Assembly (NCBI GenBank): GCA_927362715.1
Contig: CAKMIX010000007.1
Location: forward strand, 1-64,000
DNA length: 64,000 nt
Source: an uncultured Clostridia bacterium
Lineage (GTDB): Bacteria > Bacillota > Clostridia > Oscillospirales > Acutalibacteraceae
Direction: 5' to 3'
Shown piece by piece: positions 53,501-61,960 of the stretch. The notes beneath the pieces are model-generated. The model saw only the letters and a list, made by a program, of their open reading frames with translations, was not told the origin of the DNA and did not search any database. The position numbers and the translations under genes were made by a program. Each line of letters starts with the position of its first letter. The first letter of the stretch is position 1.

Positions 53501-56500
53501 GTCTGCATCCGCGGGCATATCTGCCGTTGTTGCCGACTCGGCGCCGTCGGTCTTGATCGTGACCACAAACTGTTTTACGCCGGAGGTCACGTCATGCGCC
53601 GTCAGCGTCGCCGTTACCGATGCGTCCGCCCCCTCTGCGTTTTGCCAGAAGCCGAAGGTGATTCCGTTCAGCACGACGTCCCGAATATCCGTTTCACTCG
53701 TGTAGGCCAAGCCCAGTTCATACGGGGCGGTCTTGTCCACGACAAACGCGGGAACTTCTGCACCTGCGGTGTACCCTGCCAGGTCTTTCGCGTTGACACG
53801 GAACGCGGGATACGCCGCATCCCCTGCAAACTTGATCTGCAGCTGCCATGTCTCGTTGAACTCGCCCTCCGGCGTGACGTTCTTCCAATTTTCTTCCTTT
53901 GTGATCGCCTCATACAGCGCATCTTCGGTTGCTGCCGAAGTTTCTTCACCGTTCGCACCGATCACCGTGTATTGGAAGTCTGCTTCCTTACGTTCGGGCA
54001 ACAAACCGTCAATCTCCAAGCCGTCAGTCGGGCGGAAGTTGCGGTCCGTGACCTCGATCGTCATGGTCCGCGCCTGTCCGTATACCGGCACGCCGCCTTT
54101 CTCTCCCGCCGCCTCGGTTTCGTCAAATGTGACGTTCACTTCCGGCGCCGTGGTATCTACCGTTATGATGTTGGTCGTATAGATACCTTCCGACCCGGTC
54201 AGGTATTCTTCGCCTGTCGGCGTCTGCTGGTTCCCGGAGTTATCCGTGTAGGTGATACGGATTTGGTAATCCCCGTTTTCCTCTAAGGTCAGCGTTGCTT
54301 CCTGCTGCGTGGTCTCACTCATAAACGCAGACCAGTCAACGTCAGCTCCCGTATATGCCTGACCGTCCTTGAAGATCTCGATCTTGGCTTCCTCTTCGCC
54401 GGAAAGATCAAAGTTCGCATCCGTAAAGGTCAGCGTCGTCTCAACCGCGCTGCTGAACACGTATTTGGTGTCTGCTGCGACCTCAGCCTTATCAACATCC
54501 GCTTTCCACGCGTCGCTTGCTACCGTTGCAGTCTGCACGCCTTTATATTCAGCCTGGATTTTCGGCGCGATATCATCCACCACAACGACATAATCATCGT
54601 CGGTGTACACCGTCTTGTTCGCCGCATAGTCTACTGCCTCGAACGACAGCTTGCCACGGAACTGTGCGGGCAGCTTGACCGTCGCCGTATACAGCGTCGG
54701 GTCTGCGGTATCCGCCACGATGTTCGTGTAGGTCACCGCGCCTTCTGCGTCCTGTTCAACGGGTTCGGTTCCGATCACGAACTGCCGTCCCGCCTGATTC
54801 AGGTCTGCATCCGCGGGCATATCTGCCGTTGTTGCCGACTCGGCGCCGTCGGTCTTGATCGTGACCACAAACTGTTTTACGCCGGAGGTCACGTCATGCG
54901 CCGTCAGCGTCGCCGTTACCGATGCGTCCGCCCCCTCTGCGTTTTGCCAGAAGCCGAAGGTAATCCCGTTCAGCATGACGTCCCGAATATCCGTTTCACT
55001 CGTGTAGTCCAATCCCAGTTCATACGGGGCCGCCGTATCGACCGTAAATCTAAACGGATTTTCAACGGTTTCATCGGCCGCCGCAATAGTCTCGGTTATA
55101 TTGCCGGCTTTGTCCACACAAGCTTCTGCGTTGACATAATTCTCGCCGGATTTGTCTTGAATAGTATAGTTTGCATCGTTGAAGATAACTTCAATGCTAT
55201 GTGTGTCCTCGTCCGGGGTAGTGCCTGCCACATTCACCCATTCCCCAAGGGTATAAGCGTCTTCCAGAGGATCGTGCTCGAGATTTGCGGCATGAATCAA
55301 ATTCCGCAGCCTTTCTTCTGCATCCTCTTTATCCCAATTCTCTGTGCGCTCCGTGTATGTGAAGGTCGCTACACGCGTCTTGTTGTACATGGAACCGCTC
55401 GCCGATTCGAGAGGATCGTAACGCACCGTTACGGTCGGCGCAGTCAAATCCACCGCAATCTCCCGCGTATACGTCGCACTGTTCCCTGCAAGATCCGTAA
55501 CATCAAGCGTGATCAGTACATAGTTGTAATTATAATCTTGAGAAACGTTCTTTAGGGTGATCGTGCGGTGTATATCGGTTTGGATGTCACCTTGGTGTGT
55601 ATAAAGAGATTCATCCTTTTCAATATATCGATATTCGTCATCCGCTCTGTTCTTTACCTGTGTGGAATACGTGATCGTGGCGATGCCGGACTGTAGGATA
55701 GCAGTAGATGCACCTTCCTCCTGCAGCGCTTCTTCCGTAACTTCCACATTTATAAGAATGCTGTCTGTCTTTTCGACCTGCGCCTTGCCGTAAATCGGCT
55801 TTTTATTGTCAAGTTCGTCGTCTGTCAGCTCCGAAGTGTAGCCTTGCGGCTGCAACACCCCTGTCGGCGGCGTTATATCTACAATTACGCCGTCCGAGCA
55901 GATATAGCTCACATTGCCGGCCACATCAGTCGTGCGGACAAACAAAATGATATTTTTGTTTTCCTTGGCTTTGATTTCTACGGAAACCTCCGCCGTATCC
56001 GCGCCGTTCTGGAAGCCGGAAACGGCCTGCCAGCCCTGTGAGGCGGCAACCTCGTCCAGTTGGAATGTATTGGTCTGCTCTCCATAGGCAGCCTGCGGGT
56101 ATTCCATCTCCAGATATTCAACTTTACTCAAACCCGAAACCGAATCGGATACCGAAACGGTCGCTTCGGTTGTTTCTTTAAAGGAAAGCAAACCAAAGGT
56201 AATCGTTGTCAGGAATTTTTCGATTGGGGAATTCGCCGTTGCAACCTTCATACTGGCAGTAGGCGCAACTGAATCCTGCAGCAGTACAAATGTCGGCGCT
56301 GTGCTCTGGTCAGAATCAGAGATCGTCTCGTAAATATAGTGGACGCCGTCCGCATCGGTGAACGCAGCCTGCTGCACCGTATAGGTTGCTTCCGTAGAGC
56401 CTTCGGACGTTATGGCGTCGGATGCGGCCAAAGTTTCTTCCGTCTCGCCTACGGCATAGGTGTATGTAAGGCTGTCTGCGTTCAACTCGGAGGCAAAGGT

Positions 56501-58399
56501 TAGATTGACGGTCGACGCGGTTGTCCAGCTGTTGCTGCTTACGGTTTCGCCGTCGCCCGTTTTTGCAGAGACGGCCGTCTCCACATCCCAAACGGCATAA
56601 AGGTCAATATTTGTCGCCTGCGTAGGATCAAACGACTCTACAAGGCCCTCTGCAGCCACGGTGTTCTTTTCATCCAAAGTTGCCCAGCCCGAGAATGCAA
56701 ATCCATCAAGGTTCGCCATTTCCGGCAACACAACCGTTTCCGTCTCAACAGTATATATGCTGTTTGCCGGCGCTGTTCCGACCGGCGTATGATAGGAGAT
56801 GGTATACTCCACCGGGTCAAATCGGATCTCAGCGGTAAGAGGCCCGGTGATTGTATTCTTCGTTGTAAGCGAACTGTTTGTAACGGCTTCGTTTGTTCCG
56901 TCTGCAATGACCCCGTTCGCTTCGCCGAACACCCCGTTGACATCAATCGCCCGATATCCCTCTGCACAAGACAGGGTTAACGTCGCCGGTGTTCCGTGCT
57001 CCGCGGAAGGCGGCGTAAACGCAGCAACATTGCCTTCCACGTTGCCCGATCCGGTTTCGGTGACTGCCAGTGTATACGTATTGATTTTAAAGCCGACCGC
57101 GATCGTAGCAATCTCCTCGAACGCCTGATCGGACAGTCCCACCGTTGCAGGTGTGCTGTCTGTCAGATCCGGGATCTCCTGCACGGTACCGTTTACCGAA
57201 ACAGATGTAAAATGATATCCGGATGCTTCCGCAATAGACAGAGTAAGTGTTTGTTCGTTTTTGTTCCAGATCGCCCGGATTTCACCGACTTCATCCAAAG
57301 TCGCTGTGGCAGTTACCTGACCGCCTGCTGCATCGGCGTCTGCAGGATCGATCGTCAGGGTTGCCTCTGCTTTTGGCCACACCTGTGCGCCGCCTGCATC
57401 TTTCAGGGTAAGGCGCGCGGGATCCAGATTCAAAACGACAAGCTGCTCATAAGCACCGTCGCCGTCCCAGTCAAACTGCCATTGTGTGCCGACATTGGAT
57501 TGCTCCTCCAATGCAGCGGAAGCAATTTCCGCATTAAGGTCAAGCGCGTATGTCCCGTCCGCGCCAGCCTGGGCGTTTGTCAGGAACGAACCGGCAGCAG
57601 ACCAGTTTTCCGACCCTGCCGGGCTGCTTTGATACTGCGCCGAAGCAAGCTTTTCCGCGTCAAATCCCAGCGGCGCCGTAACGCGGATTTGGACAAGCCA
57701 AGGTGTGCCTTCCGCAGTTTGGGAAAGCTCTAACCGCTCCGCATAAGAAATCGTGGTCTTATCAACTGCCGGCATTGTGCTGTCGGCAGTTACACTTGCT
57801 GCGTCCGCATTGGTGATTGCCTGCACGGTACCGTATACGGGATAAATTTGTTCCCCGCCTTCCATCAACACAACACGGGATGCGTCAATCGTATAGGTAA
57901 CGGTCTGATCGTATACAGTATCGCCGTCCCAGTCAAACCGCCATGCATAGCAAAGCGTCTCATTGGATTGCAGCAATTCTGCATCCATCGATGCGCTGAG
58001 AACCAAAGACGTATTCGCCTCTGCGACGGGATCCGCTTGGAACGGCAAGGTCTCTGCGTCCTCCTGCCATTCCCCCGTACCGAATTTCTCTTGGTACACA
58101 GCCGCACTCAGCGTAGCTTCCATGGAGGCCGGTGCAGTTATGCGAAGCTGCGCCTGCCAACCGTTCTGCCCGTCTTTTTCCAGTGTAACGGTACTTTCCG
58201 GCGCATAAGCAACTGTGACCTGCGTCGGATCGTCTTCGTTGACAACCGCCTCGTCCGCAAGCGTCAGCACGGTGACTTCGCCGTAATCCAACGCAAGCGC
58301 CAAAAATGTGCCAATAGGCACAGCCGTTGCCAGGACAAGCATGCTCAGCAAGATCGCCAATATGCGCTTGCTCCAAAATGACTTAACCTGTTTTCTCAT
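50513..58399 (-). CDS. giant Ig-like-repeat surface protein
   Basis: 2628 residues from the ATG at 58399 (AGGAGG upstream; an open extension upstream has no site). N-terminal signal/anchor (ILAILLSMLVLATAVPIGTFLALAL). Residues ~100-500 hold beta-rich repeats; ~520-600 an InlB B-repeat/Flg_new-like unit ending GFAFSGWATLDE...YAVWD; from ~700 to 2550 many Ig-like domains, each marked by V-D-x-T-A-P near its start and D-x-A/S-G-N near its end. A C-terminal membrane helix (WGSVAGVVVLTGFVLFLVLW) and basic tail KRRKKEEQE follow; there is no LPXTG sorting signal. Two 139-residue segments are almost identical (DNA repeats at 53310-53728 and 54612-55030). Probably an adhesin or mechanosensor anchored in the membrane. 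Start overlaps the stop of the upstream small membrane gene. Confidence 0.9.
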   Translation of the reverse strand: MRKQVKSFWSKRILAILLSMLVLATAVPIGTFLALALDYGEVTVLTLADEAVVNEDDPTQVTVAYAPESTVTLEKDGQNGWQAQLRITAPASMEATLSAAVYQEKFGTGEWQEDAETLPFQADPVAEANTSLVLSASMDAELLQSNETLCYAWRFDWDGDTVYDQTVTYTIDASRVVLMEGGEQIYPVYGTVQAITNADAASVTADSTMPAVDKTTISYAERLELSQTAEGTPWLVQIRVTAPLGFDAEKLASAQYQSSPAGSENWSAAGSFLTNAQAGADGTYALDLNAEIASAALEEQSNVGTQWQFDWDGDGAYEQLVVLNLDPARLTLKDAGGAQVWPKAEATLTIDPADADAAGGQVTATATLDEVGEIRAIWNKNEQTLTLSIAEASGYHFTSVSVNGTVQEIPDLTDSTPATVGLSDQAFEEIATIAVGFKINTYTLAVTETGSGNVEGNVAAFTPPSAEHGTPATLTLSCAEGYRAIDVNGVFGEANGVIADGTNEAVTNSSLTTKNTITGPLTAEIRFDPVEYTISYHTPVGTAPANSIYTVETETVVLPEMANLDGFAFSGWATLDEKNTVAAEGLVESFDPTQATNIDLYAVWDVETAVSAKTGDGETVSSNSWTTASTVNLTFASELNADSLTYTYAVGETEETLAASDAITSEGSTEATYTVQQAAFTDADGVHYIYETISDSDQSTAPTFVLLQDSVAPTASMKVATANSPIEKFLTTITFGLLSFKETTEATVSVSDSVSGLSKVEYLEMEYPQAAYGEQTNTFQLDEVAASQGWQAVSGFQNGADTAEVSVEIKAKENKNIILFVRTTDVAGNVSYICSDGVIVDITPPTGVLQPQGYTSELTDDELDNKKPIYGKAQVEKTDSILINVEVTEEALQEEGASTAILQSGIATITYSTQVKNRADDEYRYIEKDESLYTHQGDIQTDIHRTITLKNVSQDYNYNYVLITLDVTDLAGNSATYTREIAVDLTAPTVTVRYDPLESASGSMYNKTRVATFTYTERTENWDKEDAEERLRNLIHAANLEHDPLEDAYTLGEWVNVAGTTPDEDTHSIEVIFNDANYTIQDKSGENYVNAEACVDKAGNITETIAAADETVENPFRFTVDTAAPYELGLDYTSETDIRDVMLNGITFGFWQNAEGADASVTATLTAHDVTSGVKQFVVTIKTDGAESATTADMPADADLNQAGRQFVIGTEPVEQDAEGAVTYTNIVADTADPTLYTATVKLPAQFRGKLSFEAVDYAANKTVYTDDDYVVVVDDIAPKIQAEYKGVQTATVASDAWKADVDKAEVAADTKYVFSSAVETTLTFTDANFDLSGEEEAKIEIFKDGQAYTGADVDWSAFMSETTQQEATLTLEENGDYQIRITYTDNSGNQQTPTGEEYLTGSEGIYTTNIITVDTTAPEVNVTFDETEAAGEKGGVPVYGQARTMTIEVTDRNFRPTDGLEIDGLLPERKEADFQYTVIGANGEETSAATEDALYEAITKEENWKNVTPEGEFNETWQLQIKFAGDAAYPAFRVNAKDLAGYTAGAEVPAFVVDKTAPYELGLAYTSETDIRDVVLNGITFGFWQNAEGADASVTATLTAHDVTSGVKQFVVTIKTDGAESATTADMPADADLNQAGRQFVIGTEPVEQDAEGAVTYTNIVADTADPTLYTATVKLPAQFRGKLSFEAVDYAANKTEFNGDVQSSDGAYPKNDYVAVVDNTNPQLMIHYGNNGRYVDQGSLVDQIESENTIAYYQQDAKVELTFTDANFDLGGEDRTEIQVFKDGQAYTEADIVWSDFAKTTAQQTATLTLSEDGDYQISVSYVDYSGNLLEVEREEGSAYAVETAAGTFMTTNIITVDKTAPEIEEITITPNEVVSALEGRAYYDVPQTVTITVREHNFCIGRILNAAAFADFIIPGEDAQSELVAANVSSERLSEIEQDLIDQIRDEENWTSDGDLHTVTLQFQSDANYTINFKPIDLAGNVLVNEQLQTFTVDVTDPEILGIDYEQQVFGTIISGLTFGYYNAQVEATVTAEDDTAGVYRFEYEGLLADGVSEKNQAVLQTAIQEADITQLSDAAGNATNRFEASFRIPREVLTELNSFNGTVTVTAYDRSENTMTFADDERLVVDRIAPTCLVTFNQEVETVNNVSYYDVPVTATVQINEANFYAEDVNILVNSSRVEPSDWTQNGDVWTATVTMAQEGDYVFSVEYTDRSGNQMQTYTSNQKTVDLTAPSIRVQNVRHESANNAETVGFTLVVTDRNLGADRIAPSLQVVTRSGDIGNYAFSTQTIPLGAPAVSTDANGNTVYTYTVANLDADGYYTIVCSVRDYAGHEVQNIGAETAGGTTETDAVHFSVNREGSVFWIETEHTDKYASGDDRIKYNALQDAYANDVVTVALHEVNVDRVDAFDAEEMQTVLTLNDGSQSEDITLVEGDNYQKNTSVGAGGWYESVYTLDNENFDHDGYYSMSIITYDMAGNSNVNQSQESGVLRFTLDRTNPIISTNVEQENAIINADAFPVEIRLTEANVEEISVLLNDGEVTAEDLGDNTYQVVVDAGSAQTLQVYAKDKAGNESTYDIVDLTVSTNPFVRFYANKPLFWGSVAGVVVLTGFVLFLVLWKRRKKEEQE
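53310..53728 (-). repeat. internal direct repeat of the giant gene, distal copy
   Basis: 419 bases that match 54612-55030. The first ~350 bases compared (53310-53659) are identical as read by eye; a few differences occur in the remainder. The offset is 1302 bases (434 codons), in frame. Confidence 0.92.
54612..55030 (-). repeat. internal direct repeat of the giant gene, proximal copy
   Basis: Partner of 53310-53728. Encodes about residues 1123-1262 of the protein. Near identity, against strongly diverged neighbouring domains, indicates recent duplication or gene conversion. Confidence 0.92.
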
Positions 58400-58878
58400 T
58401 TTGCAGTTCCTCCTACCGATTGATCCTGCTTTATCATAAAACGGAAATTCACACCGTTCAAAAAGCCGTGCATATGGAAGGTAAATGCCCCGAGACTGAA
58501 CATGGAAAATGTAAGCACGGTATTCCAGCGGCAGACCAAGCACAAAATAATCATGACCACGGAAACCGCCAGCAGCACATCGGCAATTTTCGCGGGTATG
58601 TTGGAAAAGAAGCGGAACAGCCCGTTTTTGAAAAACGGCTGCCGTTCTTCTGCCGTGTCCATGCGTTTACGCAGGGTGTTCACCGCAATAAACAACAGAT
58701 ATCCGAGCACCAATCCCAACCAAAACATACAGCCCGATACAACATACCAGCTCCTTCCGCCGCCACTGAGCAAGGATGCACTGGCAAAGGGCATCAACAC
58801 AAAAGACAGCGCATGTACCAAAAGGCAAGCTGCTGAAACACCGAACAGGATTTTTGCAGTTCGCACTGTATTATGCAT
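58396..58878 (-). CDS. small membrane protein upstream of the giant surface protein
   Basis: 160 residues with four predicted helices (ILFGVSAACLLVHALSFVLM, YVVSGCMFWLGLVLGYLLFIA, IADVLLAVSVVMIILCLVC, FSMFSLGAFTFHMHGF). No family recognised. Its stop overlaps the start of the giant gene by four bases and its start lies just after the previous stop, so it is tightly coupled; it may help insert or assemble the giant protein. Confidence 0.78.
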   Translation of the reverse strand: MHNTVRTAKILFGVSAACLLVHALSFVLMPFASASLLSGGGRSWYVVSGCMFWLGLVLGYLLFIAVNTLRKRMDTAEERQPFFKNGLFRFFSNIPAKIADVLLAVSVVMIILCLVCRWNTVLTFSMFSLGAFTFHMHGFLNGVNFRFMIKQDQSVGGTAK

Positions 58879-58879
58879 A

Positions 58880-59269
58880 TCAAATCACCTCATTGGTACT
58901 GACAAACATCAGATTTTTTTCGATAATAAAGTTTTTGTTCACGGCACGGGCGGCCTTATTCAGCACGACTGTTCCGGGATCCTGTTCCAGTGCTTCCGTC
59001 GGCGCATACAGGCGAGGTTCCTCCGCTGTGTCGCCGCGCGGTTTGGCCTGTTTTTCCAATTCCTCAAAGACGTTGATTTTCCCGCGCTGCCGCACCGCGT
59101 CGTCACGCTTCATGCGGATCTCCTCAATTTGCCGCTGTGCCAGCGCGCCTTTCAATTCCTGCCGAACGCTGCGAATATGAAACGCAAAAAACAGGATAAC
59201 GGCGACCGCAAAGCACACGCCGCCCAACACAAAACAGATAATGGCGATTACCGAAAGTGCATCCTGCAT
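58880..59269 (-). CDS. single-pass membrane protein, unknown
   Basis: 129 residues: one N-terminal membrane helix (LSVIAIICFVLGGVCFAVAVILFFAF) followed by a charged helical segment (RQELKGALAQRQIEEIRMKRDDAVRQRGK) that could form a coiled coil, and a tail with several Thr and Ser residues. It could be a kinase substrate that FHA proteins dock to; this is inference. 3 bases separate it from the upstream kinase stop. Confidence 0.72.
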   Translation of the reverse strand: MQDALSVIAIICFVLGGVCFAVAVILFFAFHIRSVRQELKGALAQRQIEEIRMKRDDAVRQRGKINVFEELEKQAKPRGDTAEEPRLYAPTEALEQDPGTVVLNKAARAVNKNFIIEKNLMFVSTNEVI

Positions 59270-59272
59270 AAA

Positions 59273-61156
59273 TCAAACCTCCCCACCGGATTCATTGGAA
59301 TCCAAATCAATATCATAAACGCTTTCAATTGCAGGTTTGATCTGTTCAAGCTGCTGCAGCGCCTCCGCTTTGGCTGAGGCATTTTGCTCCGTTTCGCTAA
59401 TATCCGATATGGCGGCATACAGGTCGTGGTACAGCTCCTGCATTTCCGCGCCGTCGACACGCTCTTCCTTATCTTGGGTCATTGAATAAAAGTCTGCATA
59501 ATTTTCCTGCAGTATATATACCAATCGCCGCAAGGATTCCAGCTTAACGGTGTCAGACACATCCTCCTGTGAATCGGCGCCCAAAAGCTGAATCAACTCT
59601 TTGTTCGTCTCCCAGAAAGAATAAAATGGATTTTCAATATTGCCGTTGCTGTCAATTCCGTAAATACCGGCGGTCTGCGCAGCATCGTTGGCGTGGAAAA
59701 CACCGTCATCCTGCTCGCGCATATTCTGTTTATTATTTTGAAAATAGGAAACCAGGAAATAGGCTCTCGCCAAATTGTACTGTTGATCCTCCAACCCGTC
59801 ATCATTTGTTTCCGCCGACGCTGTAATCACAGCTCGGAAATACGGCTCTGCCACAAGGGCTGCTTCTAATGCCGATCCGTCGTAATAGTTCCAAAACAGA
59901 CGGCCGAGCTCATAATTAACTTTTATGTATGCCTGTAAGTCTGTTTCGCGCAAGATCGCCAGCCTTGCCGCCGAGAAGCAGGACAAAATTTCCTGTTGAT
60001 AAATCTCGTTCCCGGTCACGGCTGCTAAGACGGAGTTTTGTGCACCGTCTTCTTCGCTTGCGGCAAGCCCCTGCTCCGTTTCCGACGGTCGCTCGCCCGG
60101 ATGTATGATTGTAATTTGTGCGCGCAGCTGCTCGGCAAGCTGTACATAAGCCTCCGGCCTTTCCTCATCGCGCGAAATCGCCTGCTCGTAACCGTACAGT
60201 GTATTTTGCTCCAGCAAATTTTCATAGTCACGATTCTTCGTGTAGCTGCCTATAAATAAGCTGCCTGCGCCGGCCGCCAGAAAAACCGCAGCTAGCACCA
60301 CAAACGACGTGAATAGATTGAGCTTGCTGCGCAGCGAACGCTTGTACTCTTTTTCAAACTTGTCCAGATTTTCTAAAACATAGGTAACCTCGGCACAGGA
60401 CTGATACCGATCCTTAGGATTGAGCTGCGTACACTTCTGGATCAGCCACTCCAGACCGCTGGAGAGCTTCGGATTCCAATGGCGAATCGGATAGAGCTCA
60501 TATGGAGGCTCTGCAGGATTTTTGCCGGTGACCAGGTGGTACAGAGTCACGCCAAGGCTATATATATCCGTGCGCGCATCTGTCTGCCCCTTCTCGCCAA
60601 ACTGCTCGGGAGCCGCATATCCGCGTGTACCGATGTTAGTGGTGTCGGAGTCCTTGTCTGCCTTATATTCACGCGCAATACCGAAATCAATCAGTCTAAC
60701 CGTTCCGTCCGGTTTCAACATAACGTTGGCGGGCTTCATATCCCGATAGATGATCGGAGGCGTTCTGGTATGCAGATAGTCCAAAACCTCGCTTAGCTGC
60801 TTTCCCCATTCAATAACGGCCTCCTGCGGCTGCGCGCCGGAGGTTTCCAATACCTTATTGAGGGATTCACCCTCAATGTAATCCATCACGATATATACGG
60901 ATTGATTGTTTTCAATAATATCCACAATGCGCGGCAAAGTCGGGTGATCCAGCTTTTTCATCAAATTGGCTTCATCCAAAAGCGCCTTTAAAGCAATCTG
61001 CTTACTGACATCGTCCTTATCTTTTCTAAATTCTTTGATTGCCCACTGCTTATTCAGGCGTTTGTCCATAGCAAGATAGACCACGGACATACCGCCGCGG
61101 CCGATCTCACGCAAAACCTCATATTTGCCGTCAATAATCTCTCCGAGCCTTGCCAA
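59273..61156 (-). CDS. transmembrane Ser/Thr kinase with TPR-like outer domain
   Basis: 627 residues, TTG start at 61156 after GGGGGAG. Kinase domain ~10-270: IGRGGMSVVYLAM, WAIKEFRKD, YRDMKPANVML (Tyr replaces His of HRD), LIDFGIAREYK, IGTRGYAAPEQF. One membrane helix (FTSFVVLAAVFLAAGAGSLFIGSY, ~290). The outer ~320 residues are helical with TPR-like pairs (YENLLEQNTLYGYEQAISRDEERPEAYVQLAEQLR split over two helices). Very similar kinase core to the gene at 39074-40414 but a different sensor domain. Confidence 0.9.
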   Translation of the reverse strand: MARLGEIIDGKYEVLREIGRGGMSVVYLAMDKRLNKQWAIKEFRKDKDDVSKQIALKALLDEANLMKKLDHPTLPRIVDIIENNQSVYIVMDYIEGESLNKVLETSGAQPQEAVIEWGKQLSEVLDYLHTRTPPIIYRDMKPANVMLKPDGTVRLIDFGIAREYKADKDSDTTNIGTRGYAAPEQFGEKGQTDARTDIYSLGVTLYHLVTGKNPAEPPYELYPIRHWNPKLSSGLEWLIQKCTQLNPKDRYQSCAEVTYVLENLDKFEKEYKRSLRSKLNLFTSFVVLAAVFLAAGAGSLFIGSYTKNRDYENLLEQNTLYGYEQAISRDEERPEAYVQLAEQLRAQITIIHPGERPSETEQGLAASEEDGAQNSVLAAVTGNEIYQQEILSCFSAARLAILRETDLQAYIKVNYELGRLFWNYYDGSALEAALVAEPYFRAVITASAETNDDGLEDQQYNLARAYFLVSYFQNNKQNMREQDDGVFHANDAAQTAGIYGIDSNGNIENPFYSFWETNKELIQLLGADSQEDVSDTVKLESLRRLVYILQENYADFYSMTQDKEERVDGAEMQELYHDLYAAISDISETEQNASAKAEALQQLEQIKPAIESVYDIDLDSNESGGEV

Positions 61157-61174
61157 GAACGCTCCCCCTAACTG

Positions 61175-61945
61175 TTATCGAATTCCTTTTAGCAGCAACG
61201 CGGTAATATTATCCTTTTCTCCGCGGGTTTTGTTTAGCTCTACAAGATCCACCAGGGCCTTTTTCATAACGCGCTCGCTGCCCAGAAGGTTCGGCGCGAG
61301 CACACCGAACATTTCCTCCTCCCGAACCTCGTGCCGGAAACCATCGCTGCACAAAAGGATCTCTTCTCCCTCATTCAAATTGCCAATTACGAACTCGGGC
61401 GCAACGGATCCGGTAGCGCCGATGCACTGCAGCAGGATGTTTTGGCGTTTATCCACGCGCGCCTCTTCCAGGGTCAAACGCTGCTGTTCCACCTCGTGTG
61501 CGACAACCGTATGGTCTTTCGTCAGCTGCTTTATATGGTCAGACAGCAAATAGATGCGACTGTCGCCGACATGCGCCAATACATACTGATCTCCGGCTAT
61601 CAGCACTGCTGACAATGTCGTACCCATGGATATGTTTTTGGATTTACCATAGGCGATGATCTTTTTGTTCTGGTCCTGAAGGATCGCGTTCCACTGTGTA
61701 CGAACATTCTCCAAACGCACGCCTTGAACCGCCTGCTGCGGCAGGGTGTTTTCAAACCAGTTGGAAAACGCATTGACCAGCAACGCGCTGGCAAGCTCGC
61801 CCTGTTTAAGGCCACCCATACCGTCACAGATGACCGCAAGCGCCAAATGCATTTTCGGCGTTTTTGCAATTTTCAGGCAAAAAGCGTCCTGATTGACTTT
61901 TTTTGTAATTCCCACATCCGTATGGGCAGCAGACAAAAAGCGCAT
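61175..61945 (-). CDS. PP2C-family Ser/Thr phosphatase
   Basis: 256 residues. Motifs KKVNQDAFCL, VICDGMGGLKQGELAS, AHVGDSRIYLL, LLCSDGFRHEV and GEKDNITALLL. ATG with GGGGGAG upstream; 18 bases before the kinase gene it pairs with. Third phosphatase of the island. Confidence 0.93.
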   Translation of the reverse strand: MRFLSAAHTDVGITKKVNQDAFCLKIAKTPKMHLALAVICDGMGGLKQGELASALLVNAFSNWFENTLPQQAVQGVRLENVRTQWNAILQDQNKKIIAYGKSKNISMGTTLSAVLIAGDQYVLAHVGDSRIYLLSDHIKQLTKDHTVVAHEVEQQRLTLEEARVDKRQNILLQCIGATGSVAPEFVIGNLNEGEEILLCSDGFRHEVREEEMFGVLAPNLLGSERVMKKALVDLVELNKTRGEKDNITALLLKGIR

Positions 61946-61960
61946 ATTCTCCCCCGATTT

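Noticed and set aside
50948-54286. Two 551-codon open frames on plus inside the giant gene
   Set aside because: Antisense shadows caused by the repetitive codon pattern of the Ig-like repeats; no ribosome binding site or domain.
53310-55030. CRISPR-like repeat or insertion sequence in the giant gene
   Set aside because: There are only two long in-frame copies, no spacers, no terminal inverted repeats and no transposase.
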